Assembly (NCBI RefSeq): GCF_009389715.1
Contig: NW_024067666.1
Span: forward strand, 1,901,001 to 1,965,000
Direction of reading: 5' to 3'
DNA length: 64,000 bases
DNA from: Phoenix dactylifera
Taxonomy: Eukaryota; Streptophyta; Magnoliopsida; Arecales; Arecaceae
The notes beneath the pieces were generated by a model that was not told the DNA's origin, searched no databases, and was given only the letters and a program-made list of their open reading frames with translations. The first letter of the stretch is position 1; every line of letters starts with the position of its first letter. Shown here one piece after another: positions 38,483 through 50,367 of this stretch. Made by a program: the position numbers and the translations under genes.

Positions 38483-39921
38483 TAGGGAATGGGAAGGGGT
38501 GTAGATAAATAATATTGTATAAAAGCAAAAAAGTGTCACTTTTCTAAAAGCAGGTGACCTCCTATTTCTAAGTAGCTTCGATGGAGTCCTCAGCTTCATG
38601 GATAGCTCGTGCCAGGAGGCGCCTTTTTTCGATAATTTTATTTTTTGCTGGCCAATGCAAATAGCGGAAACGTGGCTTCTCTGAAGCCTCTTCGTTCGAT
38701 TTGGTCAATGCACTTGAACCAATAAAAGGTAAGAGGGCACGTGAAAGTAGGGGGTCGGATCCACTAAAGCCCTTGAAATAATTGGACGGCCAATCTGTTC
38801 ATGCAGAAGGATTCCTCAAATCCAAGGTTGGTAGATGAACAAATGATGAGACTTAATTCCCCCCCCTAAAAAAAAGCCCAGAGCGTGGTAATGGTTTTGG
38901 CTTTTGCCTCGTCTAGGTTGGCTTCTAATCTTTAAGTAGAACCGGACCGGCCTGACCTGTTATGTTGATCAGCAATATACTTGCATCAGTCTTTAGTTTT
39001 TTTTTCACAACAAATGACCTTTTATATGAATCGTTACAACAGAAATAACTATTAACAGTATTTTTAAGTACCACTATAAAAAATATGTTATTTAGCTGCA
39101 AATCTGCAATTATATATACTAATTATAAATCATCATAGCTGATAAAGAATTTTTAGAAACAAACCATATATTCGGACGAAAAAAAAAAGCTCATAATCAC
39201 CAAACCATAAATTATATTATTACTATAAAAAACTAATTTGGTTAACTTATTCATATATATTTATATTATTAAATAATTATTTGAATTACGATTCAATCTT
39301 CAGCCCATCCATCATCATCCTAAAGAAAATATCACCATTCTCATAAAACACCATCGTCATGTCTTTTTTTTCTAATATCGGCGCATGCATAAACTCTGCC
39401 CCAAAATTGTTGTACGAAACAAAATTCACGTGACCAATGATACGATGGTTTCCGTTTCGATGTCAACGTCAGCGTCTAGATCGATCCGCTGTTTGGTCCA
39501 TGACTCCCCCATGAACTGCGAAACCGACGAAATGTCGCCACCGTGGATGTACGGCTGTGCGCTCTCGATCCAGTGGGTGGCACTTTTTTTTTGGTTCTTT
39601 ACGAATTATACAAATTTCCAGCCCTTAATTTCTTGATCAATATAGATTGGTATATCCAAGATATCAATGGATTCAATATCAATTTATCGGTCAAGATATC
39701 CTTCTTATCAATTTACTGCCATAATAAATTATTTAATCAATTCAAAAAATATTAAAAAAAATTTACAGTGATATCCTTTCAAGTTTGTGTTATTTATATT
39801 TTGTTCTTAAAAATTTTAAAAATATCAATTAAATACCAAAACTTTAAATTTACGGCCATGCAGAGATGAATTGAAATATTGATTTATTGTAGTACCAGTC
39901 GGCCATCAAAAATATCAATAT
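38483..39921. other. Intergenic sequence
   Basis: Mostly AT-rich, no clear gene. On the minus strand 39430-39582 reads open with gene-like codons (HWIESAQPYIHGGDISSV, then FMGESWTKQRIDLD, stop), possibly a relic exon of an unrecognised gene. Confidence 0.4.
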
Positions 39922-40132
39922 CGGGGCTCCTTCAGAGCCATGCATGTCTATCGGAAAGCTAACACAGTTGCTGACTGGGTTGCCTCCTACGTGGCGTAGC
40001 ACTCTGGGAGCATTCTTTGAATGGACCAGATGGAGGTGCCCTATCCGCTTAGCTATCTTCTTTTTTTTGATTTTTTTTCGTTGTACTCATGTACGTTTGG
40101 TGTGAGGAGCTGGTGTATCAAAAAAAAAAAAA
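39922..40132 (+). mobile_element. 5'-truncated LINE tail with 8-bp target-site duplication
   Basis: It starts in the RNase H C-terminal region (FRAMHVYRKANTVADWVASY) with later frame breaks and ends in an A-run at 40120-40132. The octamer atcaatat occurs at 39914-39921 and 40133-40140. It is related to the LINE at 34391-34620. Confidence 0.82.
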
Positions 40133-40714
40133 ATCAATATATTAGCTTACCAAAAGAGGGGCACCACTTCATCTGATTTCCCTATGTAGAATAAAAAGTA
40201 TGATTTTATCGAGTATGAACGTATTGCTCAAAAATGAGAATGAACATTAATGCTACATGCAACATCCCATAGCATCAAATATCATCACTAATTTACATAG
40301 ACTACTTAAGGCCTAGTATGGTTTTGCCAATAGAATATTCAACTTGTTGTTTCTCACATCATCATCATTCATCCAATCTTTTTCTTAGGAGGGATGAGCA
40401 TGACACAAGATGGTGGTTTCACTCCAAAAGTGTCTTCAATGCATGGAAAAATTTGACATGATAGTTGGTGATGGCAAGATTTTCCCAAGATTAGTGATTA
40501 AACATCATCCAAAGCTTTCCCTTTCCAGCTGGGCCTCATATATATAAGCTTCCACAAATTCGAGTCTTGTCGGCGGCCAACAGCATCCCTTTTGAAAGAA
40601 GCAGCCTAGCAATTTCAAGATCGCCGGCCGCCTTATTTTAATGAGTTGGGATTTGTTTTTGGAGATGTTCCAAATTCTTGTAGATTCCATTGAGTACATG
40701 GCCTATTCCTATTA

Positions 40715-41590
40715 GGGCTCGTTTGGTTCGCGGGAAAAGAAGGGGAAAAAATGTAGTCAACGGAAAAGTAATGAGATGCCTCTTGTTTGGTTGGAGTTTT
40801 CAAAGGAGAGAGAAGGGAAAGTTGAATTCCCATGGGAATATGATTCCCACATTTCGGGCTCGTTTGGTTCGCGGGAAGCATTTTCCTTCCTAGGAATATG
40901 ATTCCTGGGAAACAAATTTCTAGGAAGAGGATGTCTAGGAAAGTACTTTTGGCATGTTTGGTTGACCATGGAAAAGTGACAAATTTCCAAGATGCTTATG
41001 TTTGGTTGGCCATCCACTTTCCTAGGAAAGTTATATATAATTCCTATTATGCCCTTAATAAAAATTAGGTTTTTAATGCCTCTTTAATGCTTCTTTAATG
41101 CTGAAGAGACTTTTTGGGAAAAAGTAAAAATGGAGTGATTCCCGCCTCATGGGAAAGTAACTTTCCCATGTTTCTCATGGGAAAGACTTTCCCATGAAAT
41201 GTGGGAATCACATTCCCATGGGAATACAACTTTCCCTTCTCTCTCCTTTGAAAACTCCAACCAAACAAGAGGCATCTCATTACTTTCCCGTTGACCACAC
41301 TTTCCCCCCTTCTTTTCCCGTGAACCAAACGAGCCCTTCATGGGAAAATCTTTCCCATGAGAAACATGGGAAAGTTACTTTCCCATGAGGCAGGAATTAC
41401 TCCATTTTTACTTTTTCCCAAAAAGACCCTTCAGCATTAAAGAAGCATTAAAGAGATATTAAAAACCTAATTTTTATTAAGGGCATAATAGGAATTATAC
41501 ATAACTTTCCTAGGAAAGTAGATGGCCAACCAAACATAAGCACTTTGGAAATTTGTCACTTTCCCATAGTCAACCAAACATGCCAAAAGA
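40715..41590. mobile_element. Two interlocked Tourist-like (PIF/Harbinger) MITEs
   Basis: TTA precedes the first terminus gggctcgtttggttcgcg at 40715. The same terminus starts again at 40856, and the inverted form gaaccaaacgagccc ends at 41336. Arm A (40715-40855) is inverted at 41199-41336. Arm B (40941-41198, cttttggcatgtttggttg...) is inverted at 41337-41588. The order A-B-A'-B' is not simple nesting. A' sits exactly at the centre of the B palindrome (cccatgaa / ttcatggg). It is non-coding. Confidence 0.8.
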
Positions 41591-44021
41591 CATTAATCCA
41601 TTGCTGTCTGGTTTACTTATGTGATGGAAATCCTCGTCGCGTTGCATCGAATTTGGATTGGATTAAGACCAGTCGGTCAAAAGGCACGCCAACTCAATGA
41701 AAGGTTGGTTGTTTGTTTTCTTACAGGATTTAAGGGTAGGAGAGGTCAGGTCAGGGTTTTTGGCAAGACAGTCGAGGCTGGCATTGACTAATGATTTGTC
41801 CTCATTTTAACAATGTGTAGTAATTTGACCTATTACACAAGGCTGAGGTGTGATTCAAGTACTCTCCTAGAGTATTGGAGATGCGGACAGATAACAACTG
41901 GATCTAGCTTTTTGTAGCCAGTGGCTCGTCTTCTTTCAACATGGCAACCTCAATCTGGGTCATCACAGCTTTACCCTCGAGTTCTAGTTCAGTGGAGTAA
42001 CCAATGCGATGCTGAGAAATTCAAGGTACATTCGGTTCGAAATTGGAATCTGATGAATTGAAATATAGATTGGAATAGCGATATTTTCGGCACATTTGGT
42101 TGGTGATTGAAATTAGAATTGGAACGCAAAATCAATTAAACAGAAAGATACTTTCAGAAAATTAATTTTTAAAATAAACATGATGGAATAAGATTTTAAT
42201 ACTAGGAGAAGAGTCGGAATTGAATTTTAGAGAATTAAGGCATTTTTATTTTTCTCTGGAATGAGAATAAAACTCTCCTAACCAAACCGCTAAAGTGGAA
42301 GTCACTCATTTCCATCCTACTCCACAATCTAACTTCCAACTAAATACGTGCTAAATCTTTCGTGACTTCCATGTTAACTAAATAGAAAGTGATAGTTCTC
42401 ATATGAGCTAATGTAATATGTTTTTGTGCTCAGCATAAAGGAGAGGTGCGCTCCTTATTTCCATCCTAAATATTTTTTTAAGTACTAATATTTGCATTTT
42501 GCTTATGATGGGACAAAGCATAATGCTTTTTTTTTGAATAGATAATTAAAGCATAACGTTGCAGTCATGAACTTTGAAATTCACGAACCATAGTTCCCCT
42601 CTTTGGTCAAAAGAATTGGGAAAAGAAGAAAAAATTCTTCAATCAATTCTTAGAATTTGAACATGCATGCAATTACAGCATATGACTGAAAGTTGATCAA
42701 CTAGATTAGGACCACATCACAAATTGCCAAATTCCTATACTTATCTAAAGCCGAGTAGAATGTAAATCGCCATGCAAGGTCAGAGATATGTATGTAACTA
42801 ATATGTGTTCTCTTCATTGGTGTGTTCATGCGCGCATAACTAGTTACTAGATAAAAGTTGCATCGAAAATTCTAGGCTAGCAATTCTAAAAAGGGGAACA
42901 TGCATGCATAGGTTGGTACATATACATATATGTGGGCTATCAAATATCTTCGAGTTCTTGATTAGCACCAAAAGCAGAAGTGAAGATATCAAATTCTATA
43001 CGAATGCATCTACTTTTATCATTTTCTCCTAGCATTCATGCTCAATGGCTAGTAAAGCAAGTTTATAACTGATGTAACTTTGATCTATTGTGAAAACATA
43101 GTGTTCCAAGAATAAATGGTTCGTTGGTAATGTTGTAGATTGCTAGAATGCTACAATATTGTTTGAGTTAGGGTGGAACTTAAATGTCATACTGTTGAAA
43201 AAGAAAAAGTTCCATTCTCATGCTTTTGTCAGCCATGACCTCTCTTTAGTGAGCAACCTTTACCACCCACATGAAACCATCCAAGTGAATTTTTTTCCTT
43301 GTATAGGAGTAAATGTTGTAGCGTAGCATCTAAGCAATTATCAAAAGCTTAGCAATGAAGATTCCTTTTGCACATGGATGGGAATGGTGAATTCAATCCA
43401 TCCTAATCTTATATTTGAATAGTAGGTAGAGCAGAACATCCTCATTCCAGGCTTATGTTTGAGTAGTATTTTTCTTTGTTCTTCCATAAAACCAATGCAT
43501 GCAAACCATTGGTAAATGGATAAATCAAGCAAATTCCAAGGCAACCTACTACTATTGGACTCTCCTAAAGCTGTATAAGTAGTTCCAACGATGGAATCGA
43601 GCATTAAGCAGTAAAATTATTCGTCTGAGGTCTCAAATAATGGAATTGAACGCGTACTCGGTTTCAGATAAACGAACTTCTAGAGATGAATAGTTTTAAT
43701 AATTATCTTGTTTACATAATTAATTAACTTCCTTAATTACATTAATTTCTTTACATTCGATGTCAAAATTGACGTCCGCTAGCTGTCCCGCGGAACGATC
43801 CTGCCCTAAATTTTCCGCGTTTGTCATCATCATCTCATCTTCACCGATCGAATCCCGTCCGTCCAAACCCAGATCTCTCGATCGACGTTTGTTTCCTGAT
43901 CGCCATTCAGAACTCCGGATGTAGATTTCGACGGTCTAGATCGTCCAGCCCAAGCTCGGTGCTTTTCGCACCCCAGGGGACAGAGGTTAAAAAAAGGCCA
44001 GAAGAAACCTCCACGATTTTT
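41591..44021. other. Intergenic sequence, possible MITE at ~42026-42353
   Basis: The region includes a weak inverted pair, ggtacattcggttcgaaattgg (about 42026) against a right end resembling ccaactaaatacgtgc (about 42335-42352), which looks like another decayed Tourist-like element. The rest is AT-rich without a recognisable gene. The last few hundred bases are the presumed 3' region of the DUF4228 gene. Confidence 0.4.
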
Positions 44022-44531
44022 CTACTCTGTAATTGCACTCAGATCCGGCATAAATTTACGACCGATGCCACGCCCCCTTTTAGTAGGGTACCTCCTCTTC
44101 TCCTCCTCCGCCGCCGAAACCCTGCCGCCGACCGCCACGCCCTCCCCGGTCCCGACGTCGAACACGAGCGGCGCCGCCACCGCTCCCCGCCGGAGCCAAT
44201 CCATGGCGGGCGCCGCTTTCATGAGCGCGGCGCTCGCGCGGACGGCGAGCGCGGCCAGGTCCTCCGCGTGGAGCGGGTGCCTCAGCATTGTCTTCGGGAG
44301 GAGGAAGTAGAGGTTCCCCGGCCGGAGCTCCTCATCAACGCCGATGGCAGAGACGAACCCGTCGAACTCCATGACGTCGGCATCGCAGACGAAGAACGTG
44401 GGGTCTTTCTGGAGTACGTGCGCCACCCTCACCGGCCGGTCGTACTCCCGGAGCTCGCCGCCTGGGAGGACCACCTTCGCCGTCGCCGCCGGCGCCACCG
44501 CCACCGCCTCGAACGAGCTGCAGATCCCCAT
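44022..44531 (-). CDS. DUF4228 (PADRE) domain protein, second paralogue
   Basis: A single-exon, GC-rich gene of 169 residues. It starts MGICSSFEAVAV with Gly2 and Cys4, consistent with lipid anchoring at the plasma membrane. The core contains KVVLPGGELREYDRPVRVAH, then VLQKDPTFFVCDADVMEF, and LRPGNLYFLLPKTMLRHPL. It has a longer, basic C-terminal tail (EEKRRYPTKRGRGIGRKFM) typical of larger members. The function is not defined beyond stress-responsive expression in the family. It is intact and shares orientation with the paralogue at 36907-37326, but sequence identity is limited, so they are not a recent tandem duplicate. Confidence 0.9.
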   Translation of the reverse strand: MGICSSFEAVAVAPAATAKVVLPGGELREYDRPVRVAHVLQKDPTFFVCDADVMEFDGFVSAIGVDEELRPGNLYFLLPKTMLRHPLHAEDLAALAVRASAALMKAAPAMDWLRRGAVAAPLVFDVGTGEGVAVGGRVSAAEEEKRRYPTKRGRGIGRKFMPDLSAITE

Positions 44532-44635
44532 CGGCCCTCAAAGGAATCCAAGGGGACGAGGTAATCGGCTATTTCCTCTGCCTCTCCTTTCGTCTCGTGA
44601 GTGCTTTGGTTTGTGGGTTTGAAGGAGGAGGGCCG

Positions 44636-44645
44636 ATTTATATAG
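44636..44645 (-). promoter_or_regulatory. TATA box of the second DUF4228 gene
   Basis: On the minus strand it reads ctatataaat, about 105 bases before the ATG at 44531. Confidence 0.7.
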
Positions 44646-44659
44646 GGGACGCGATTTGA

Positions 44660-46870
44660 CGATGAGCGAGGGGGGTGCCAGCCTGTAGTGAGTTGAATCC
44701 AGGGTGTACTTCGGAGAGAAGAGGTCTGCCTTTGGTGAAAATTACGGGGCTAGGACTCGGGTCATGCACTAAAATAAAAAGGCGCACGGACCGCTGGTTG
44801 GCCGCGGGAGGACGAATTTGCCCTCGAAAACGGGGCTCATACAGAGGCGCCACGTCCATAGGAGATACTGCATGTTTTTGGAAATGCGGACATTTGTCGT
44901 CGATGTATGACCTCGAAGGGGTACAAGGCTATCGTGTCTCGCTCAGGATTGGTTTTCCAGCCCTCGGATGGAAATCACGTGAGCCTGCGCACTTTGATGA
45001 AAACCATGCACTCATTGCGTACTCCATTTTAGGACCATACGTTCCATATATTTATGACGCAGCGCATCTTTTCCTGGAGCAGATTTTTTTTATAATTATT
45101 TTTATAACTACAGCTACCCACACTAATCTTACAAAAGAATACCCAAAAGGATAATAATAAAAAAAAAAACTCAGTGGTGATATGTCAACTGTCAAGTCCA
45201 GAGAATTGATAGATAGTATAGAAGACGATCTAGTCAACAGCACTATTCGCTTCTCGGTACACATACGTAGCCCGAAAAACATCATACTTTCTTACTAGCC
45301 ATCGGATAGCGCCTAGAAGCGGATGTTCTATGGGGTAATTCCGCTCAACCAGAAAATAAAGATGATGCGGATTTGCTGGACCGATTTGGCTTTAGTTAAA
45401 AAAGAATCTCCTTTTCAGTCTCATTTCAGCCTTCTATAAACTAACACGATGAGATTCATCTATGCTTAGACTGCATATATAAACATCGTCATAATTCATT
45501 TACTGAGTAATTAGGGATCATGAATTTGATTCTTGAATGATATATATCAAGTATCTGGAAAATCATAGTGTAGATGGTGACGATAACCGTGTTTTTTTTT
45601 TACATTAATCTCTGGAATTTTGGACTGAGCAGATCATTCGGCAAAAAAAATAAAATTCGACGATTTAATATTTAGCCATTCGCTTCAGATTCAACGATTC
45701 CGGAACCCTTTTGGTTCCTATTTGTTTTGGGTCGGCCGTTCGCTATGAACGAACCCAACTCGTGTACCCTCTCAAGTAAAAAGCTGGAAACCGTAAGTGA
45801 GGTAAGCTCACCGAAATAAAAAGAACCCCGGCTTCCAAGGAAACGATCAGGGTACAATGGTAATTTAGGACGGAACCGAGGAAACGTGTCGAGATATATG
45901 GGTCCGGCAAGCTTCGTTGCACCGCCAGGTGATGCCACGTGGGGAGGAAACCTCGGGAAGCAGACCACAGACAAAGAGGCCTAGGGGCTAGAGGAGTGTA
46001 GGGTGGTGGAGCTCACCATCACGTGGGTTCTGGTGCTCCTCGGGTTATTTAATCCCCACCCGGTCGAGCTCACAGGGCGCTCGCCAGCGAATCATTGCGT
46101 GATAATTCCAACACCCTTCCACCAATTAAATTCCAGCGCCCCTCCATCCTATGAACCTTCCTCTCGTGCAATGTATATAATATAACCTGTTGAGATCTGC
46201 CCCTGTTTATGTCGAGCCTCTAATTATATGCGACATGGTTTCAATCAGTGGGCGTCATTAACAGGCTGGAGGAGGCCTTTACATCATTAGATGCTAATAC
46301 TGAATATTAATTAAAAATTACCTCGTAATGCTACACATACCCGTTCGCATGCTCAAAATGAGGACCAAACTTTGTTTTTTGCTGCATATATGAGTTAGAT
46401 TATTTATTTTGGAGTAAATTGCTCTAATGATCTAAGAAAAATCCAGTCTTAGTACACATTAGGGCGGCACATGCAAGGCACGCAATATATTTTCCTATAT
46501 TAAGAATAATAGGCATCATTTATTTACACCATTGATTTGATAAAATAATATTTTAAATTTAATTTTTTATCAATTAGAGAATAAATTTTAAATTGTTCTA
46601 TAACTAAAAGTGTTATTGATTTATATAGTTATTAGTGATTCTGCTGGACAATGGAATTATTTTTCATTTATTCATTTTTATTGTTATAAAAACAAAAAAG
46701 AATAGCCTTTATGGTACCGACTATTTGTAAATCAATGAATTCTAAAACTTGACGCTTCATAAAAATAAGCCGCATTATAGTTATTACAACTGATGGTGAA
46801 TAACAGTTCTGATGAAGGAGCGTTAAAATAGTGTTATCTAAAGCTTCATTTGCAGTCACCTAATCGTTAT
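44660..46870. other. Upstream region of the DUF4228 gene and intergenic sequence
   Basis: 44660-45060 is moderately GC-rich and promoter-proximal. 45850-46170 is another GC-richer block with a G-box-like ccacgtgg at 45936-45943 and a ttatttaatc motif at 46044. It could be a promoter, but no coding exon follows within sight. Confidence 0.4.
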
Positions 46871-47028
46871 CATGGGTGCAGATGAACATAGAAGCTCATA
46901 AGCTGTTCGAGCTTGATTTGGGTTCAACTCGACTCAACTCGATTATTATATAGCTCTAGTAGCTCCAATAATTTTTTGAATTGATTTGGAATAGCAAAAT
47001 ATTTACTTTGAAAGCTCACGAGCCTATT

Positions 47029-47094
<66 letters not shown>

Positions 47095-47388
47095 TTAATA
47101 TTATATTTTATTTATAATATTTATATTATCAAAATAATATTTTGAAATATATCATTTATATTTTTTATTTAAAACCAAGGTTTGAATTCGAGCTTCAACT
47201 TGAGCTTGAGTATGGCTTAATTAACATTCGAGTGGAGTCAACCTTGAGTATTGCTTTTTTTTTTTTATCGAGTAAAGTTTAAGCTTAGATAGTAAGACCT
47301 GATTAATTCGAATTGATTTTCGAATCTGAGTATTTTGTATCGAGTCGAGCTTAAGTTTTTTTCTAACTATGGTTCGATTGCAGCCCTA
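46871..47388. mobile_element. hAT-like MITE with (TA)n core
   Basis: The left end gggtgcagatgaac and right end gttcgattgcagccct form an imperfect inverted terminus of the gggtgcaaatgaacc type common in plant hAT-like MITEs. The interior is composed of variants of ttcgagcttgag and contains (TA)n at about 47033-47090. No clear 8-bp duplication was found. Confidence 0.55.
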
Positions 47389-49236
47389 GTTGATTTTTTT
47401 TATATCTAGGGGTCTACAATGTTTGTGGTTATCTTTTGTTGGTTTTGGACTTAAAAAAAAAAAAAAAATATTGTATGCACTACATGTATGTGCGCTCGTC
47501 TTGGTGCTTGGCTCGCATGATAGATTGTCACGATGATTGGTGGCATGAACCGGCATGATGGTGTACATAATAATTTTCTCTTTGCTAGGTATTCGGATGT
47601 ACGGTTGGCATTATTGGTTTGCTTGTGCTTGATGACAGGGCTCTTAAGACAGCTGGAAAGCTGCGGGTGGCGGAGGGCGAATTATGGTGCGGAAAAAACC
47701 ACGTGATTTTTATGGTACGCATGAGATGCGGCCGGAGGAGTGGTCAATCATTGCCATGTTATTTCTCTACTTTTGATCTTTATCTTTAAATTCTTTAAAT
47801 AAAAGTATAAAGACTGATCTCCAAGGCTGTTTGTGAGGTATGGAAGCATGATTGAGTGTCTATTTTTATGATTTTGGCACGTTTAGAGTGGAGACGTTAA
47901 ACTATACGAGGCAACAGGTCGCTTACAACGAGATGAAGCCATTATCACCTAGCAAAAAAGAGTTTGATGTGTTTATTGCCATTTAGGGGCGACATCTTAA
48001 TTTTTCAACTCTACGAATTTTCGATGTATCTTACAGGTACTTTCGAATGCGTTAAAACTAAGTTCGTAAAAAATTAGTGCCTCAACTATTATAGACCATT
48101 ATAAAAATTAAGATAGATATCATCTCCAATATAGTTTCGGAAAAGTTATCTAACCACTACACACAATATATTACCATCTTATCAGACACTTTTATCTTAA
48201 ATACAAAACCTAAATTAAAATAAATGAATAAAACAAATTCTGATACCATGTTAGTGTGGACCACATCTAGCTTAGATTAAGTTTGATCAAGTCCAATAAA
48301 GGATGCTGCAATCGCTGGCCTCCACAGGCAATAGAAAATTAAGCTCAAATAAAAATATTTTTTATTTCAAAATTATTATAAATATCGATTGACTCGGCAT
48401 TTCGATTATTTAAATTATCGTATGATTAGTTTAGGGTTTACCTTTTTAACCATAGGCATTCTTTGTAGAACAGTATAGGCTAATGAAGCATAAGGATCTT
48501 ATTACTTGGGCATTTATTACTTGGACTATATTCTTGATTTATTCACATACTAGAATAAATCAAAGTTTACAGAGTACGAATTCAGCACTTATAGCTTCTA
48601 TAGAATCTTTTATAATTTGGATATGCTATTTTGGAGTTAATCTACTGTGAATAGATTTATATAGTTATGATTCATTTACATTAATGTCTAATGGAATAAG
48701 CTACATAAAAAATACATTAGAATATTGGCCCCGCCGATTGAAGACAACGATCATTTGTTTCTCCATTGCTTGTTGTGCAAAAAATGAAATAACTGAGTTA
48801 AAGAAAGGGGATCTTTTCAACTTTTTGTTCATCTTCAGTGCAAGGAATGGATGATTCTTCTAAGCAGTACACATCTCCTGGAGGTTTTTATTTGCTAACC
48901 AATCCATAGTTTGGTTACCTTCACAAAAAAACATGAGATGATTCTTTTAAACTGCCAAATATTCATGAGCAGAGGTAAACGTCAAGACCAGATGTGGAAG
49001 CACAGTTAACCCAGCGAATAACTATATATATTAGAATTTAGAATCACCTCCCATCTAAAGTTGAGTAACTCCATACCTAAACGCAGCTGTTCCGATCGAT
49101 GCCTTCCGACGCTGCCTTTAATTAAACTTCAATAGCTGTGTGCTATGATGAGAAAATATATCTTGAATGCATCAACTTTCTGTTATAATCTCTAATCAGA
49201 AAGCTAGCACCAGCGGAAAATTCTTTCATGGACCCA
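47389..49236. other. Intergenic sequence, possible old LTR remnant
   Basis: At about 48240-48252 tctgataccatgtta, read on the minus strand, is a tRNA-iMet primer-binding-site-like motif next to an LTR-like terminus. It hints at an old, fragmentary minus-strand LTR element. No domains are visible. The rest is AT-rich with no gene. Confidence 0.3.
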
Positions 49237-49467
49237 TCAAAATTTATCTTCAATACTCCAAGGAAAGGGGTAGCCATTGAACTGTGATGAGGGAGGAATG
49301 AGGGGATCTAAAAGACCAATGCTACCCAACTGCCTTGCTGTCATGTTAATGGGATCATTTTCAAGCCTGAAGAATTCCCTAAGTAAGCGAACAGTTTTAG
49401 TACGCAGATCATACATAGCAGTGGATTTGACTTGAAGATCCTTCATTCCTGGTAGCGTATCAACCAT
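49237..49467 (-). CDS. Unrecognised 76-codon frame, probable gene fragment or last exon
   Basis: The frame MVDTLPGMKDLQVKSTAMYD, then RTKTVRLLREFFRLENDPIN and a Pro-rich end SSQFNGYPFPWSIEDKF has balanced, protein-like composition unlike the surrounding AT-rich DNA. I do not recognise the family. Just upstream on the same strand a different frame (GEVASKDKAQ) after an acceptor-like tctag suggests the fragment may once have continued. No start context or promoter is evident. It may be a relic. Confidence 0.35.
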   Translation of the reverse strand: MVDTLPGMKDLQVKSTAMYDLRTKTVRLLREFFRLENDPINMTARQLGSIGLLDPLIPPSSQFNGYPFPWSIEDKF

Positions 49468-50239
49468 TGGGCCTTATCTTTGCTAGCAACCTCTCCCCTA
49501 GATGCAAATAGAGATAATTATGGGCCGAGCCTTGGGCTTAAATTATATTCATTTTCAGTCAAACCTAGGCCCGACCTCTTTAAAATTTGACATTTTTCGT
49601 GCCCAAACCCGGCTTATGATCCTCAATGGAATTTAGTGGTAAGCTAATGGAGAGAAGGAGTTTAGGAGCACTACAACAATAAAGGGTTTTGGCGACTCTA
49701 TATTGCCGACGCTACAAAAAAGCGTCGGCAAATTTTTTTCTTGCAACGGTTACTGCCGACGCTTGTGGAAAGCGTCGGTAAAAAACGTTCCGCCGACGCT
49801 TCTAAGCATCGGCGTAGGAAAAAAATACGACGGCGCTTATAAGTGTCGTCGGACTTCACTCCTCCCCTCCACAAAATCCCATCGACCCCCTCCCTCCATA
49901 GCCCACAGCCCTAAGATGATGGATGTTTGGTTCTTGAGCACCAAAAGCCGACCTCCCAAAGATTTCGCGGAAGGAGGTGGGCTGCCTTCTTCTCTTTCGA
50001 ACCCTCTCCTCTCCTCTCATTCGCCCTCCTCTCCGTCGCCATTCCTGGCCAGTCCCGTCCTCGCCTCTCCTTAGAGCCTCCTCTTCCCCTCCGTCTATTC
50101 CCTCTCCTCCCTCGGCTTATCCTCAGGTACGGAGCCGTACCCTCCTCTCTTCTCCTCTCTCATCTCTCTTCTTCTATAACTTGGTTTCTTTGGTGCGAAG
50201 GGGGCTTACAGAGGCCCGAAACCCCGGCGGGATTTGGTA

Positions 50240-50367
50240 GGCGACTGGGTTTCCAACAACGATGGGTTCGTCCGGAGCTTGCCCATCTTCATGGGCGGCC
50301 TCTCCTTGCTCGCTGTCCTCCTTAACCGCGCCTTCTCCGGCATCGCCCCCGTCACCGATGCTTCCAG
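50240..50367 (+). pseudogene. Captured exon resembling CCB4 (cytochrome b6f cofactor assembly)
   Basis: Between an acceptor-like ttggtag and a donor-like cttccag/gtatct lies an open exon reading GDWVSNNDGFVRSLPIFMGG, then LSLLAVLLNRAFSGIAPVTD. This resembles the N-terminal membrane region of CCB4, a chloroplast factor for covalent haem attachment to cytochrome b6. The identification is from memory of the family. The next expected exon is not seen. It lies inside the CACTA element and is a fragment. Confidence 0.5.

Noticed and set aside
43821-44564. Plus-strand frame of 247 codons over the second DUF4228 gene
   Set aside because: Arg/Pro-rich antisense shadow of a GC-rich gene, with no domain and no splice or promoter support.
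46003-46185. 60-codon frame after a G-box-like motif
   Set aside because: No homology, no start context and no continuing exon. Composition alone is not enough for a gene call.
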